DNA from: Sugiyamaella lignohabitans
Lineage: Eukaryota; Ascomycota; Dipodascomycetes; Dipodascales; Trichomonascaceae
Assembly (NCBI RefSeq): GCF_001640025.1
Contig: NC_031674.1
Location: 3,844,001 to 3,908,000, forward strand
Length of the DNA stretch: 64,000 nt
Direction: 5' to 3'
The notes beneath the pieces are model-generated. The model did no database searches and was not told the DNA's origin. It saw only the letters and a list, made by a program, of their open reading frames with translations. Shown here piece after piece: positions 1 to 9,015 of this stretch (the stretch's first letter is position 1; each line of letters begins with the position of its first letter). The position numbers and the translations under genes are program-made.

Positions 1-968
1 TGAACAAATTAGTACCCGGAGTTTATGTTCCCACGTTGACCTTTTTCAACGCTAAAGATGAGTCGCTTGATTTGGAATCTACGAGTCTTCACGTTACTAG
101 GCTTGTTAAGGCTGGCGTGGCAGGTATTGTCGCACTGGGATCCAATGGAGAAGTGTGCAATCTCAACGACGAGGAACGCACCAGGACCATAGCCACTATT
201 AGAGATACGCTTAACCTGGTGGGCCATGAAAGCATGCCCATTATTGCTGGTGTCTCTCAGCAAAGTGTTGTGAATTGCGTTTCTAGCTGTATCGATGCTT
301 ACAATGCTGGTGCTGACGCTGGCCTCATAATCGCCCCATCTTACTATAGACATGCCATTACCAATGATCTCTTAGTTGAATTTTTCACTCAAGTTGCTGA
401 CAAATCACCTGTCCCTCTTGTCTTGTACAACTTTCCAGGAGTTGTTGCTGGAATAGATTTGGACTCCGACCTAATTATCAGACTATCTCGGCATCCGAAT
501 ATAATTGGCGTGAAATTTACATGTGGAAATACAGGAAAGCTCTCGCGGGTTGTGGGAGCAACAAAAGCTTGGAGTCCGCTCAATCACCCTAAAGGTTCTT
601 CTATCAGCGACGGAGATTTCGTGGCCTTTGCCGGTATGGCAGATTTTGTTGTTCCAGCCCTTGCATTAGGCGGGTTTGGTGTAATATCAGGGGCAGCTAA
701 TTTGATTCCAAAGACGATTGTATCAGTTTACAACAGTTACGTCGACGGCGATGCAGAAGCAGCATGGGAAGCTCAAAGTAAGCTTTCCGAAGCAGACTGG
801 GCGTTAACAAAGATAGGCATCTGGGGTTCCAAAGAGGCACTTCAGCATTATCAAGGCTATGGATCTTACATGAGAAGTCCTGCTAAGCGTCTCACGCCAA
901 GTGAAGCTAACATAATGCTAGAGAGCATCTCACCTTTCCTAGATGCTGAGAAGGTCTTTGATTCTTAG
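1..968 (+). CDS. LGA1: 2-keto-3-deoxy-L-galactonate aldolase (DHDPS/NAL family), 5' end cut by window
   Basis: Probable fungal aldolase that splits 2-keto-3-deoxy-L-galactonate into pyruvate and L-glyceraldehyde, the third step of D-galacturonate catabolism. The open frame runs to base 3, and the two bases before it are TG, so the start codon is very probably ATG with its A one base outside the window; that gives about 322 residues, normal for the family. The N-terminus reads PGVYVPTLTFF, typical of GaaC/LGA1 enzymes. Visible class I aldolase features are GSNGE (phosphate/carboxylate loop), the Tyr of VLYNFPG (about residue 143) and the Schiff-base Lys of GVKFTCGN (about residue 172). It lies beside an L-galactonate dehydratase, the preceding pathway enzyme. 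A related 2-keto-3-deoxy sugar acid could be the real substrate. Confidence 0.85.
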   Translation, partial: NKLVPGVYVPTLTFFNAKDESLDLESTSLHVTRLVKAGVAGIVALGSNGEVCNLNDEERTRTIATIRDTLNLVGHESMPIIAGVSQQSVVNCVSSCIDAYNAGADAGLIIAPSYYRHAITNDLLVEFFTQVADKSPVPLVLYNFPGVVAGIDLDSDLIIRLSRHPNIIGVKFTCGNTGKLSRVVGATKAWSPLNHPKGSSISDGDFVAFAGMADFVVPALALGGFGVISGAANLIPKTIVSVYNSYVDGDAEAAWEAQSKLSEADWALTKIGIWGSKEALQHYQGYGSYMRSPAKRLTPSEANIMLESISPFLDAEKVFDS

Positions 969-1009
969 TCAGTAGCACATACATTATTGATTATATAGAG
1001 TAAATGGAT

Positions 1010-2160
1010 TTATCTTTTGTTTGCATCTTCGATCATTTCAGCTAACTCTTCTTTAGATATACCCGATCCTTCCCAAAGTGCAAACTGATAAATTGCTTTG
1101 TAAATCGTTTCTTCAAGACTTGTGAAGGTGACACCAAGATCATCAGTAACAGCCTGACTGTCGAGGTCATAACTTTCTGGGATTGGCTCATTAGGATTGC
1201 CCTTTGTCACACGACTTTTGGCCCATGGAAACTTCTCTCGGATTATATCGGCAATTTTCTGGTAGCTGAACTTTTCGGGTGACGCTGGGACATATCTTCT
1301 GCCGCCAACTTCAGGAATAAGAAGCGAGTTTACGTGAGCCTTAGCAAGGTCCCCAACATTGATCCAAACTGGTACACGGGAAACTGGTAGAGGATCAACC
1401 CCTTCAACGATACTCCATAGAACTGCATTGGATACATTCAAGTCCTTGTGACCCTTGATCGGATGACAGACTTCACCAAAAGTCATAGGCGGACAGTGAG
1501 TTACCAAATCGAAATTAATAGAGTTTGCATTCTCTTTGACGAAATCCCATGCTGCTAACTCTGCAAATTTCTTTGAACCTCGATAAGCGATGACGGCGTC
1601 TCCTTTACAAGCCTCTTCATATGTCAGTGGGTTCCAGTCCTTACCAGTGTATGTAAATCCAGGACCAGCACCTCTATCAACATCAATAACTGAAGCAAAT
1701 GACGATGTGAGAACAACTCGTTTAACTGTACCTACGTCTTTAGCAGCTTGCATCACTCCCTTCACCCCAGCAATAGCAGGTAGAATTAATTCCTTCTCAT
1801 TGTCTTTGATCTCATAGCTCAATGGGGAGGCTACGTGGATAATTCCATCACATCCTTCAGCTGCTTCATACAAACCACCATTTGTAGATTCGAAATCCCC
1901 AATGATGCAGTATGACAGCCGATGTGCGTGCTGACTTCTGGAGCTAATTACCTGTTTGGCCTTCCACTCTGTTCGTGATGCAATCTTAACATTGTCTATA
2001 TTCTCGCTGGCAAGAAGGGTGTCGACAATTGTGCACCCTATGAATCCAGTGGCTCCAGTGACCAGCACTTTGTTGAATTTGAATCTTCTATCAAATGTTA
2101 GATTGATTTAGGTAAAATCTACCCCTCAGCAGCTATACCTACTTACTCCGTTTGTACCAT
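1010..2160 (-). CDS. Extended short-chain NAD(P)H reductase, Gre2/dihydroflavonol-reductase-like
   Basis: Probable cytosolic NADPH-dependent aldehyde/ketone reductase, 363 aa. Two exons: 2160..2147 (ATG GTA CAA ACG GA) and 2087..1010. The 59-nt intron has a GTAAGT donor and a CTAAC box just before its TAG acceptor; joined, the N-terminus is MVQTERFKFNKVLVTGATGF. Without exon 1 the long frame has no ATG. The GATGFIG cofactor loop is at residues 16-22 and the catalytic pair is Tyr173/Lys177 (YRGSK). It sits between the aldolase and the dehydratase of a sugar-acid pathway and is divergent from the dehydratase. Its closest named relatives are Gre2-type methylglyoxal/isovaleraldehyde reductases, so the assignment to this pathway, for example as an L-glyceraldehyde or uronate reductase, is inference from position only. 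Confidence 0.8.
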
Positions 2161-2503
2161 CTTCCTTGTTTATGATGAATATACGAGTATACCTCAGATT
2201 AGTCCTGTGATATATAATTTTAAAATCAAGTGATCCAAGTCAGGAGATGCAAAAGTATTCTGGGGGAAGATAGGAAAGTTTGTAGATATGGTGGGGGTAT
2301 GCGGGCCGGGCCCTTTCTCCGCTTATCCCCATTGGTATTGTGACATCTGCAGGTAAGCTGCAGATCCATGCACCCCCACGTCTTCCTGCAAGTGACTTAG
2401 GAACCAGAGATGATTAGGAAACCACATATATAACTTGAGATCATATCAACCAGGATATCTCTCTGATAACTTTACTTTACATTTGTGAGATAGTTATAGC
2501 AAA
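2161..2503. promoter_or_regulatory. Divergent promoter of the SDR and the L-galactonate dehydratase, with G/C-rich boxes
   Basis: This 343-bp spacer separates two start codons. TATA-like boxes face both ways: TATATAATTT at about 2211 for the SDR and CATATATAAC at about 2425 for the dehydratase. Between them are GTGGGGGTATGCGGGCCGGG (2291-2310), ATCCCC (about 2325) and CACCCCCACG (2371-2380). These resemble the SYGGRG/GCGGGG sites of CreA/Mig1-type carbon-catabolite repressors. That reading rests on motif similarity alone. Confidence 0.5.
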
Positions 2504-3921
2504 ATGGTTTCAGATCTCACAATTACGAACTTTGAAGTTGTAGACCTTCGCTTTCCAACCTCTTTGGATGGGATTGGATCTGATGCCATGCATGTGGGGA
2601 CCAATGGATCACATCCTTACATTCGTCTTTATACCAACGATCCAAATTTAATTGGAGAAGGTATAGTAAGTTAAGCCAATTCTCATGGCAAAATTTGGCA
2701 ACTAACTGCTTAAAAAAGGCTTTTTCTAATGGACGTGGATCGGAACTTGTTTGTGCTGCCATGTCAATCTTTGCAGAGCGAGTTGTGGGCAAAAGCTTAA
2801 GCCAATTGACTGCTAATATGGGTAAAACTTGGAGATACATGGTTTCTGACTCACAATATAGATGGATTGGACCTGAGAAGGGAGTTACTCATCTGGGCAT
2901 GGCCGGAGTCATGAATGCGGTTTGGGATCTTTGGGCGAAGACATTGGGTATCCCAGTTTGGCGAGTTGTTGCCAATATGACCCCTGAAGAATTCGTCAGA
3001 TGTATTGATTTCAGGTATATCACAGACGTACTTACACCTGAAGAGGCTGTTAATATTCTTAAGGATGTGGAAGCTACCAAAGCCGAGCGAATTCAAGAGG
3101 CATTGGAAAATCAGTCGGTTCCTGCATACACCACGTCTGCAGGATGGCTAGCTTTTGATGGTGATAAAATGAAAAAGGTATTAAAGGAGACAATTGATCA
3201 AGGATTCACTATTTTCAAGTTCAAGGTGGGTTCTAATTTGGAGTCTGACAAAGCACGTCTGAAGGCAGTGCGTGATATTATAGGCTACTCTGACAAGTAT
3301 CAAATCATGATTGATGCCAACCAAGTCTGGAGTGTACCTGAAGCTATTGAATGGATGGGCCACCTTGTAAAGTATAAACCTGTCTTTATTGAAGAACCAA
3401 CTTCTCCTGATGATATCTTGGGTCATGCTGCCATTAGAAAGGCACTGGCGCCATACGGTGTCGGTGTAGCCACTGGAGAAATGGCACAAAACAGAGTTAC
3501 ATTTAAGCAGCTTTTCCAGGCCGAAGCAACGGATGTTGCTCAGATTGATGCTGTGAGACTGGGAAGCGTTAATGAATGTATGGCTGTAATGCTAATGGCG
3601 AGAAAGTTTGGTGTACCAACTGTCCCCCACAATGGAGCTATGGGTCTCACAGAATTGACTGCTCATCTTGCGAATATTGATTACATTTGCGTATCTGCGA
3701 AGAAGTCAATGCTAGAAAATGCGGACAGTTATAGTGAAAACCTTATGCATCCATCGGTTATCAAGAACGCTTACTATGTTACGCCAGTCCAGCCAGGCTA
3801 TTCTGTTGGCTACAAGCCTGGGGTGTTAGAGAAGTATGTATACCCAAACGGCAAGTTTTGGACTTCTTCTATTGGTGAGAAGATCAAGAACGCCCCTAAA
3901 GGTGGGGAGGGTCTAATTTAG
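2504..3921 (+). CDS. LGD1: L-galactonate dehydratase (enolase superfamily, mandelate-racemase group)
   Basis: Dehydrates L-galactonate to 2-keto-3-deoxy-L-galactonate, the substrate of the neighbouring aldolase. Two exons, 2504..2665 and 2719..3921, give 454 aa, close to known fungal LGD1/GaaB proteins. The 53-nt intron has GTAAGT, CTAAC (2702-2706) and acceptor AAG; joined, it reads GEGIAFSNGRG, as in the family. Conserved blocks include FPTSLDGIGSDAM near the N-terminus, WRYMVSDSQ.RWIGPEKGV, TPEEFVRCIDFRYITD, the KFKVG acid/base lysine segment, and metal ligands in MIDANQVW, FIEEPTSPDD and ATGEM. It ends 63 bp before the convergent regulator gene. A fuconate or rhamnonate dehydratase is less likely, given how closely the sequence follows LGD1. 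Confidence 0.92.
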
Positions 3922-3984
3922 TTTATCGCGATTTTACAATGATTTATACTGACTATAAACAATGTATCTTTTATCCTGTTGAAT

Positions 3985-5828
3985 TTATTTAAAGTTGAAC
4001 TGCTGCCTATGAAGGATATGCTCCAAAATCCAAGTAATACTTTGAATGCTACTTTCAGGAGTAGCCCAAGGTAAAAAGTTTTTCAAAACTGTATTTTGAA
4101 GCTCCAATATATCAGGAAGATATCCCTGAAGAACAGGTGATTGACTCGCGGCAGTTATGACTAAAACTGCCCCAAGTGAGCTCATTCCTAAAGTCCAAGT
4201 GTAAGAAGATGGTCTCGAAAGAACATAACCGACGTTATGAATGTACATTCTTATACTAGAAATGCACTTTGCACAATTTTCCAAAACTTCAACGGGATAG
4301 TTTACCTCAGGGTTAGCAATGACACGAAGAACGAAAGGTCGAAATATAATATGCCTACAGGCATAGTATCTAACTCGAAGGATTATTTCTCTTTCGTTGA
4401 GATTTTCCGGTGCGTTCATCCCTAAAGTGGGTCGTACTGCTGAAGGGATCGAGTCATACCAAGTTTCAAGTTGTCTGTTTAGTTCTTCACTTATTATCAA
4501 GAGGGTCTGGATACTTTTGGCTTTAGCATCGCCATCATCAGTATACAGCGTATTATGGACTCGGTTAAGTAATCGACGTATCGATATCTCGGCTAAGAAA
4601 TAGATAATCACGGCATCTTCATTCAGCACAGATGGAAGAAGCATGTCATCAACCATAGAGCCTATACCAGTACGAGGAAGCTCAAACTCGGCCAATCTGT
4701 CAGATTCGGTCAAAAAACAACACCAGAAGAGTCTTATTTCTTCATCAGCAGGAGGTTCATTGTTTGATGTACGTGAAAGTAATAGTTCGATAGTAGTTGA
4801 GGCTGCGTGTATTAATCGCCAGCTGTACAATGGATATGCAATATAAGCGAAATAAATACTAGCCAAAACCTGGGCTTGAACGACCAAGATATTTACTCCA
4901 AAATCGAGTGCCGAAGATTTAGAAATAATCTCAAAAGCGGGCCGAAAATAACTTATACCTGGCATTTCCCAGTTGGGGTCATCTGTTAGTCGGCTGATCT
5001 TTGAATAGTCTGCCGAAGCTACTTCCCCTAAGGCTAAAGCCAATAATACTATTGCTGTTTCAATAGTCCATGTAAACCCATTTGCAAACATATCTTTATA
5101 AAGGGAGAGTAGGTTATTATAGTCGAGAATTGGTCGATGGGCATGAGCTGTTGTTCTGAAGGCTTCAATTAACCCATCACATACCTCTTGATCAAGATAG
5201 GGCTGGTCACTCACAGTTTCTAAGCCAAATACTTTTCTCCTAGCTTCAATTTCGTAAAAATAGTCCCGAGGGTATTCTCCAATAAGAGCCTTTACTTGCG
5301 GCAATCTAAGCACTCGAATTGCTGCTGTGTTGTGACCCGTGGGTATCGTCAACGGTGGAAGATTTCCTGTTTGAATTAAAGCCAGGTCACTATCGTCCCC
5401 TGATATATTTGTATCCGACTCAACGTATGAATTCTTCCTACCTCCAACAGATGAGTATGACAAAGGAGACGAAAGCTCTCTGTCTTTCACTTGATCAACT
5501 AATGCCATTAACAGACTATCATGATTCGCCAATAATTGTTCGATTTTCGACAGTTTCTCATAGATTACTTCACTAGTATCAAACCTGGAGGTTAGTCCGA
5601 CTATGACTGGTACACAGCAGTTGGAAACCCCAGACTTACCTCTGTGTTCGACGTTCTTGGTATATGCAATCCGCATTGGAATCTTCACAATTCCCACAGA
5701 CAGGCTTTTTGCCATCACAGCGGCGTTTTCTATACCAGTTAGTTACCGAGCGATAGCACTAAATTTGTTACACACTTTATCCTACAAAATTCGCATGCGA
5801 TTGTAGCCCGCTTTCGAGCATATGTCAT
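3985..5828 (-). CDS. Zn2Cys6 transcription factor with fungal regulatory middle domain
   Basis: Three exons: 5828..5776, 5729..5640 and 5584..3985, giving 580 aa. Intron 1 (46 nt) has donor GTGTGT and CTAAC...TATAG; intron 2 (55 nt) has GTAAGT and CTAACCTCCAG. Splicing creates a complete binuclear zinc cluster, C12-x2-C15-x6-C22-x6-C29-x2-C32-x6-C39, in the context CEFCRIKKRRCDGKKPVCGN. Neither half is visible in the unspliced long frame. A coiled-coil-like stretch (YEKLSKIEQLLANHDSLL) follows, and then a fungal_trans-type domain with the FWCCFLTESDR segment. It is convergent with the dehydratase, so it is a natural candidate for the regulator of this cluster. The inducer is unknown, and it is not clearly GaaR or Rgt1-like by eye. 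Confidence 0.88.
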
Positions 5829-6186
5829 TTGGATCACAGACGACATTTTTCATCAAATTTAGACCTATGTAAACCAGCATGATACGAGAAAGGTCACATT
5901 GATGAGCAGGTTCGACTGATGACAACCATGGAATTGTGAAGATTACAAGTCTATGCTCGTTGTAGGTAGACCGATCTTCGGAATGACCCCCACCTTTTGA
6001 TAATGCGGGGGAGGACAGGTATGTACAAGGATATAACGCATCAGTGAGTAGAAAAGGAGAACATCCTGGGCACGTTATCCAGGCATATCGGCCACACTAG
6101 TCAATATATATTTCTCAATCGAGTTCCTTTCCTATTGCCAATACCAACAGGAGACTTTATGTACTACTAGAGCCGTGATCTAGAGA
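5829..6186. other. Upstream region of the zinc-cluster regulator
   Basis: No gene seen. ACCCCCACC and GCGGGGGAGG (about 5987-6014) repeat the G/C-rich box type found in the SDR/dehydratase promoter, which suggests, but does not prove, shared carbon regulation. Confidence 0.35.
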
Positions 6187-6480
6187 TCAAAGATTCAGCA
6201 CTTCTTGGTACTCTTTTAACCCATCAATCAGTATGGTAGCCTCTGGGTGGTACTTCGATTTTATTCTCCAGTTGGTATAATGTAGTTTCAGTTTTGCGCA
6301 GCATGGCGAATTGCGTTTATTGTTCGAACTATACAGACAGCTAGATGGGGAGAATAAAGCGTTGTCGAAGAGTAGTTTAGTAGCATACTTCAAATATTCA
6401 AAATATTGCCTATGGGAATATAAGATGCCAGATAAATGAAAGAATCTAGCAAAAATGTACTCATTACAAGACAACATCAT
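6187..6480 (-). CDS. Hypothetical 97-aa open frame
   Basis: An ATG-initiated frame of 97 codons, rich in Tyr, Leu and Ser, with the C-terminal half reading like KLKLHYTNWRIKSKYHPEA. No family recognised, no intron signals and no clear promoter. It may be a chance frame or the remnant of a larger gene. It is kept only because it starts with ATG and fills the space between the regulator promoter and NOP10. Confidence 0.2.
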   Translation of the reverse strand: MMLSCNEYIFARFFHLSGILYSHRQYFEYLKYATKLLFDNALFSPSSCLYSSNNKRNSPCCAKLKLHYTNWRIKSKYHPEATILIDGLKEYQEVLNL

Positions 6481-6646
6481 TAATTTTAATGGGATGAAGA
6501 CTTATATTCTGGTTAAATAAATAGACCGGGCCTAAACTCAAACCACTTATACAGCTCTCCAGTTAATCCAATATATTACAAATGAAATCAGTTATCATCA
6601 ATAGTTAATAAATTATTTAAAAGTTGCTTATCATGCAGAGAAGATT

Positions 6647-6930
6647 TTACCAAGGCTTAGCCTCTAGATCACGGAGTTAGGAGATGTCATAAAATCATAA
6701 AGAGGAGACAAAAATATAGAATATCTATATCCTCCAACGAGTTTAAACTTACCTTGTTGAGAGGGCAAAAGGTTGAACCTCTTCTTAAGAGTGACCCTTT
6801 GGCGTGAATATTTATCATCTGGTGAGAATCTGGCAGGGTGAGCAGACTTTGTGATCTCTCCTGATTCTGTAATTTTCTTAAGAGTGTAAACCCGCTTACC
6901 CTCAGCGTCCAAAGTGTACATTAAATGCAT
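6647..6930 (-). CDS. NOP10: H/ACA snoRNP subunit Nop10
   Basis: Small core protein of H/ACA ribonucleoproteins, needed for rRNA pseudouridylation and 18S maturation in the nucleolus. Two exons, 6930..6753 and 6663..6647, give 64 aa. The first exon encodes almost the whole family sequence, from MHLMYTLD through [17 protein letters not shown] to KKRFNLLP. The 89-nt intron (GTAAGT, CTAACTCCGTGATCTAG) then joins QQ to EAKPW and a stop. Read through without splicing, the frame would add about 29 unrelated residues, so the intron is well supported. An intron near the 3' end is unusual here, since the others lie at the 5' end. Confidence 0.93.
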
Positions 6931-7806
6931 TTTATCGTGTTTTGATGAATGAGAGAATCGACTAACCTCAGGTATCTAAACTATTGAAACAAAATTTCAT
7001 ACATTTTTTTTTTGAATGTCGATCACCATAAGCAGTTTAGAAGAGCCATCTAAGCCCCACGCGCCGCATCCGATCAACTTTCAGACACACTGTGATATAT
7101 TTATTTGCTTCGGTCTTTACATTACAATTAAACGACTTTGAAACACATATCTAAATAAAAATTCGCGGTCGAATTTAACAGAGCCCATTTCTTTCCGGCA
7201 TTTCTAGACTCGGCTAAGCTCTGGCAGTGCATGTACTCTCCTGTGAGAGTGTGATTTCCGGAAACAGACTGAGCTCGTGGACAAAGATATATCCAGTTTA
7301 GCCGAACCTATTATTTAAGCTTAGTAAATTGATTTATATTTATATAAATGTGACCGAAAGCTCCAGCCTTACTAAAATTACCATGCATATGGTCTGGGCG
7401 TCATCGATCCGGTGTTCATGCTGAGACTATAGAGCAGCCATTTAATAAATCATAGAGCAAGTACCATATTGATATAGCGACTCAAGCAACGGCAATGTTG
7501 CGACCCCGTGCTCACACAATTGCGGCCGTAATCCGGGATGGAGTAATGAGCGAGCAGGAAAGTGGGGGAATGTGCATTTCAGGGGGTATCAGCCGTATCC
7601 ACGATAATAAATCGGCTGGGTTCGGAGCATAGCAGAGCGCCCCCACAAACTGAATTATTGAGACGGAAGTTCGAAGATTATCATCCCCACCACTACCGAA
7701 TAAAGGAACGAGTATATAAGACAGTACGAGTCCTAGTCAAATATTATCTTCTTACTACTTTTTATTTTTAAGTTTCACTTGATCAATATTCGCAAAAAAA
7801 TAGACA
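6931..7806. promoter_or_regulatory. Divergent NOP10/FBP1 intergenic region with FBP1 promoter elements
   Basis: No coding sequence supported. Toward FBP1 there are a TATA box AGTATATAAG (7711-7720) and G-rich boxes AGTGGGGGAA (about 7561), CAGGGGG (about 7579), GCCCCC (about 7639) and ATCCCCACC (about 7683). These resemble Mig1-type repressor sites, as expected for a glucose-repressed gluconeogenic gene. Confidence 0.45.
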
Positions 7807-8835
7807 ATGGCCTCTGCTACTTCCACTCATGCAAACGCTGATGTTGAGACGGATATTGTCACCTTGACAAGATTCATCCTTCAATCTCAAGCTGCCGCTG
7901 CAAACGCTAGTGGTGATTTCACATTATTATTGAACTCGCTTCAGTTTGCATTCAAATTTATTGCTCACAATATCCGTCGTGCAACTTTAGTTAACCTCAT
8001 TGGTCTGTCGGGTACTGCTAATTCTACTGGTGATGATCAGAAAAAACTTGATGTCATTGGTGATGATATTTTTATCAATGCCATGAAGGCCTCAGGAAAA
8101 GTTAAGGTACTTGTGTCGGAAGAACAGGATGATTTAATTGTATTTAATGGTGGTGGTAGATATGCGGTTGTATGCGACCCTATTGATGGGTCATCTAACC
8201 TGGATGCTGGAGTCTCTGTGGGTACGATTTTTGGAGTTTACCGCTTGTTAGATGATTCAACTGGTTCCATTCGGGATGTTTTAAGACCTGGAAAGGAGTT
8301 GGTTGCTGCTGGTTATACCATGTATGGTGCTTCAGCCAATCTTGTCCTTACCACGGGTAACGGTGTGAATGGGTTCACATTGGATGACTCGCTGGGTGAA
8401 TTTATATTGACCCATCCTAACCTGAAACTTCCTCAGTTCAGAGGTATCTATTCCGTTAATGAAGGTAACACAATGTACTGGTCAGATGCTGCTAAGGCCT
8501 ATTTTGATTCAGTTAAGAATCCCAAAGATGGCTCCAAGCCGTATTCTGCTAGATATATCGGTTCCATGGTTGCTGATGTTCATCGTACCATTCTTTATGG
8601 TGGCATTTTTGCTTATCCTGCAGACAAGAAATCTAAAAAGGGCAAGCTTCGTCTTCTTTACGAGGGCTTCCCAATGGCTCTTATTATTGAGCAAGCTGGC
8701 GGTGTAGCTATTAATGATAGCGGTGATCGTATTCTTGATCTTGTTCCTCAACAAATTCACGAGCGTAGTGGTATATGGCTTGGCTCCGAAGGTGAAGTTC
8801 TTAAAGCCAAATCATTCCTGGTTCCTGAAAAATAG
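7807..8835 (+). CDS. FBP1: Fructose-1,6-bisphosphatase
   Basis: Hydrolyses fructose-1,6-bisphosphate to fructose-6-phosphate, the controlled step of gluconeogenesis in the cytosol. Single exon, 342 aa. The metal/phosphate motif DPIDGSSNLDAG is at residues 124-135, followed by VGTIFGVYR; the C-terminal substrate segment is GKLRLLYEGFPMALIIEQAGG. The N-terminus is MASATSTHAN. It lacks the Pro at position 2 and the RRxS serine of the S. cerevisiae enzyme, which there serve GID-mediated glucose-induced breakdown and PKA phosphorylation. Control of stability may therefore differ here. The promoter has a clear TATA box and G-rich boxes. Confidence 0.97.
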   Translation: MASATSTHANADVETDIVTLTRFILQSQAAAANASGDFTLLLNSLQFAFKFIAHNIRRATLVNLIGLSGTANSTGDDQKKLDVIGDDIFINAMKASGKVKVLVSEEQDDLIVFNGGGRYAVVCDPIDGSSNLDAGVSVGTIFGVYRLLDDSTGSIRDVLRPGKELVAAGYTMYGASANLVLTTGNGVNGFTLDDSLGEFILTHPNLKLPQFRGIYSVNEGNTMYWSDAAKAYFDSVKNPKDGSKPYSARYIGSMVADVHRTILYGGIFAYPADKKSKKGKLRLLYEGFPMALIIEQAGGVAINDSGDRILDLVPQQIHERSGIWLGSEGEVLKAKSFLVPEK

Positions 8836-9015
8836 CGATAATTTTTTGTATGCACCTGCTCTATTTTATTTAATGCGAGAATTTAAGAATAATTAATAGC
8901 TTATTAACCTGTGAACTAGGGTCCAGTCCGGTAATCAGAAATATGAAATCCGTGTCACGTGATACAACTGAATTATGATGCCGTCCAAGCCTCTGTAACA
9001 TTATACTATGCTGCT

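Noticed and set aside
5600..5750. Apparent frameshift in the zinc-cluster regulator
   Set aside because: Two introns with standard signals explain the frame changes and give perfect cysteine spacing, so no mutation is needed.
5905..5925. GGTTCGACTG resembling a tRNA B box
   Set aside because: No A box at the right distance and no cloverleaf; all other GGTTCRA hits also failed.
7562..7771. 69-codon frame upstream of FBP1
   Set aside because: It overlaps the FBP1 promoter with TATA box and G-rich boxes and has no homology.
8195..8215. CTG reassigned to Ser or Ala
   Set aside because: CTG encodes the conserved Leu in the FBP1 active-site segment and in the HLGM segment of the dehydratase, so standard decoding fits.
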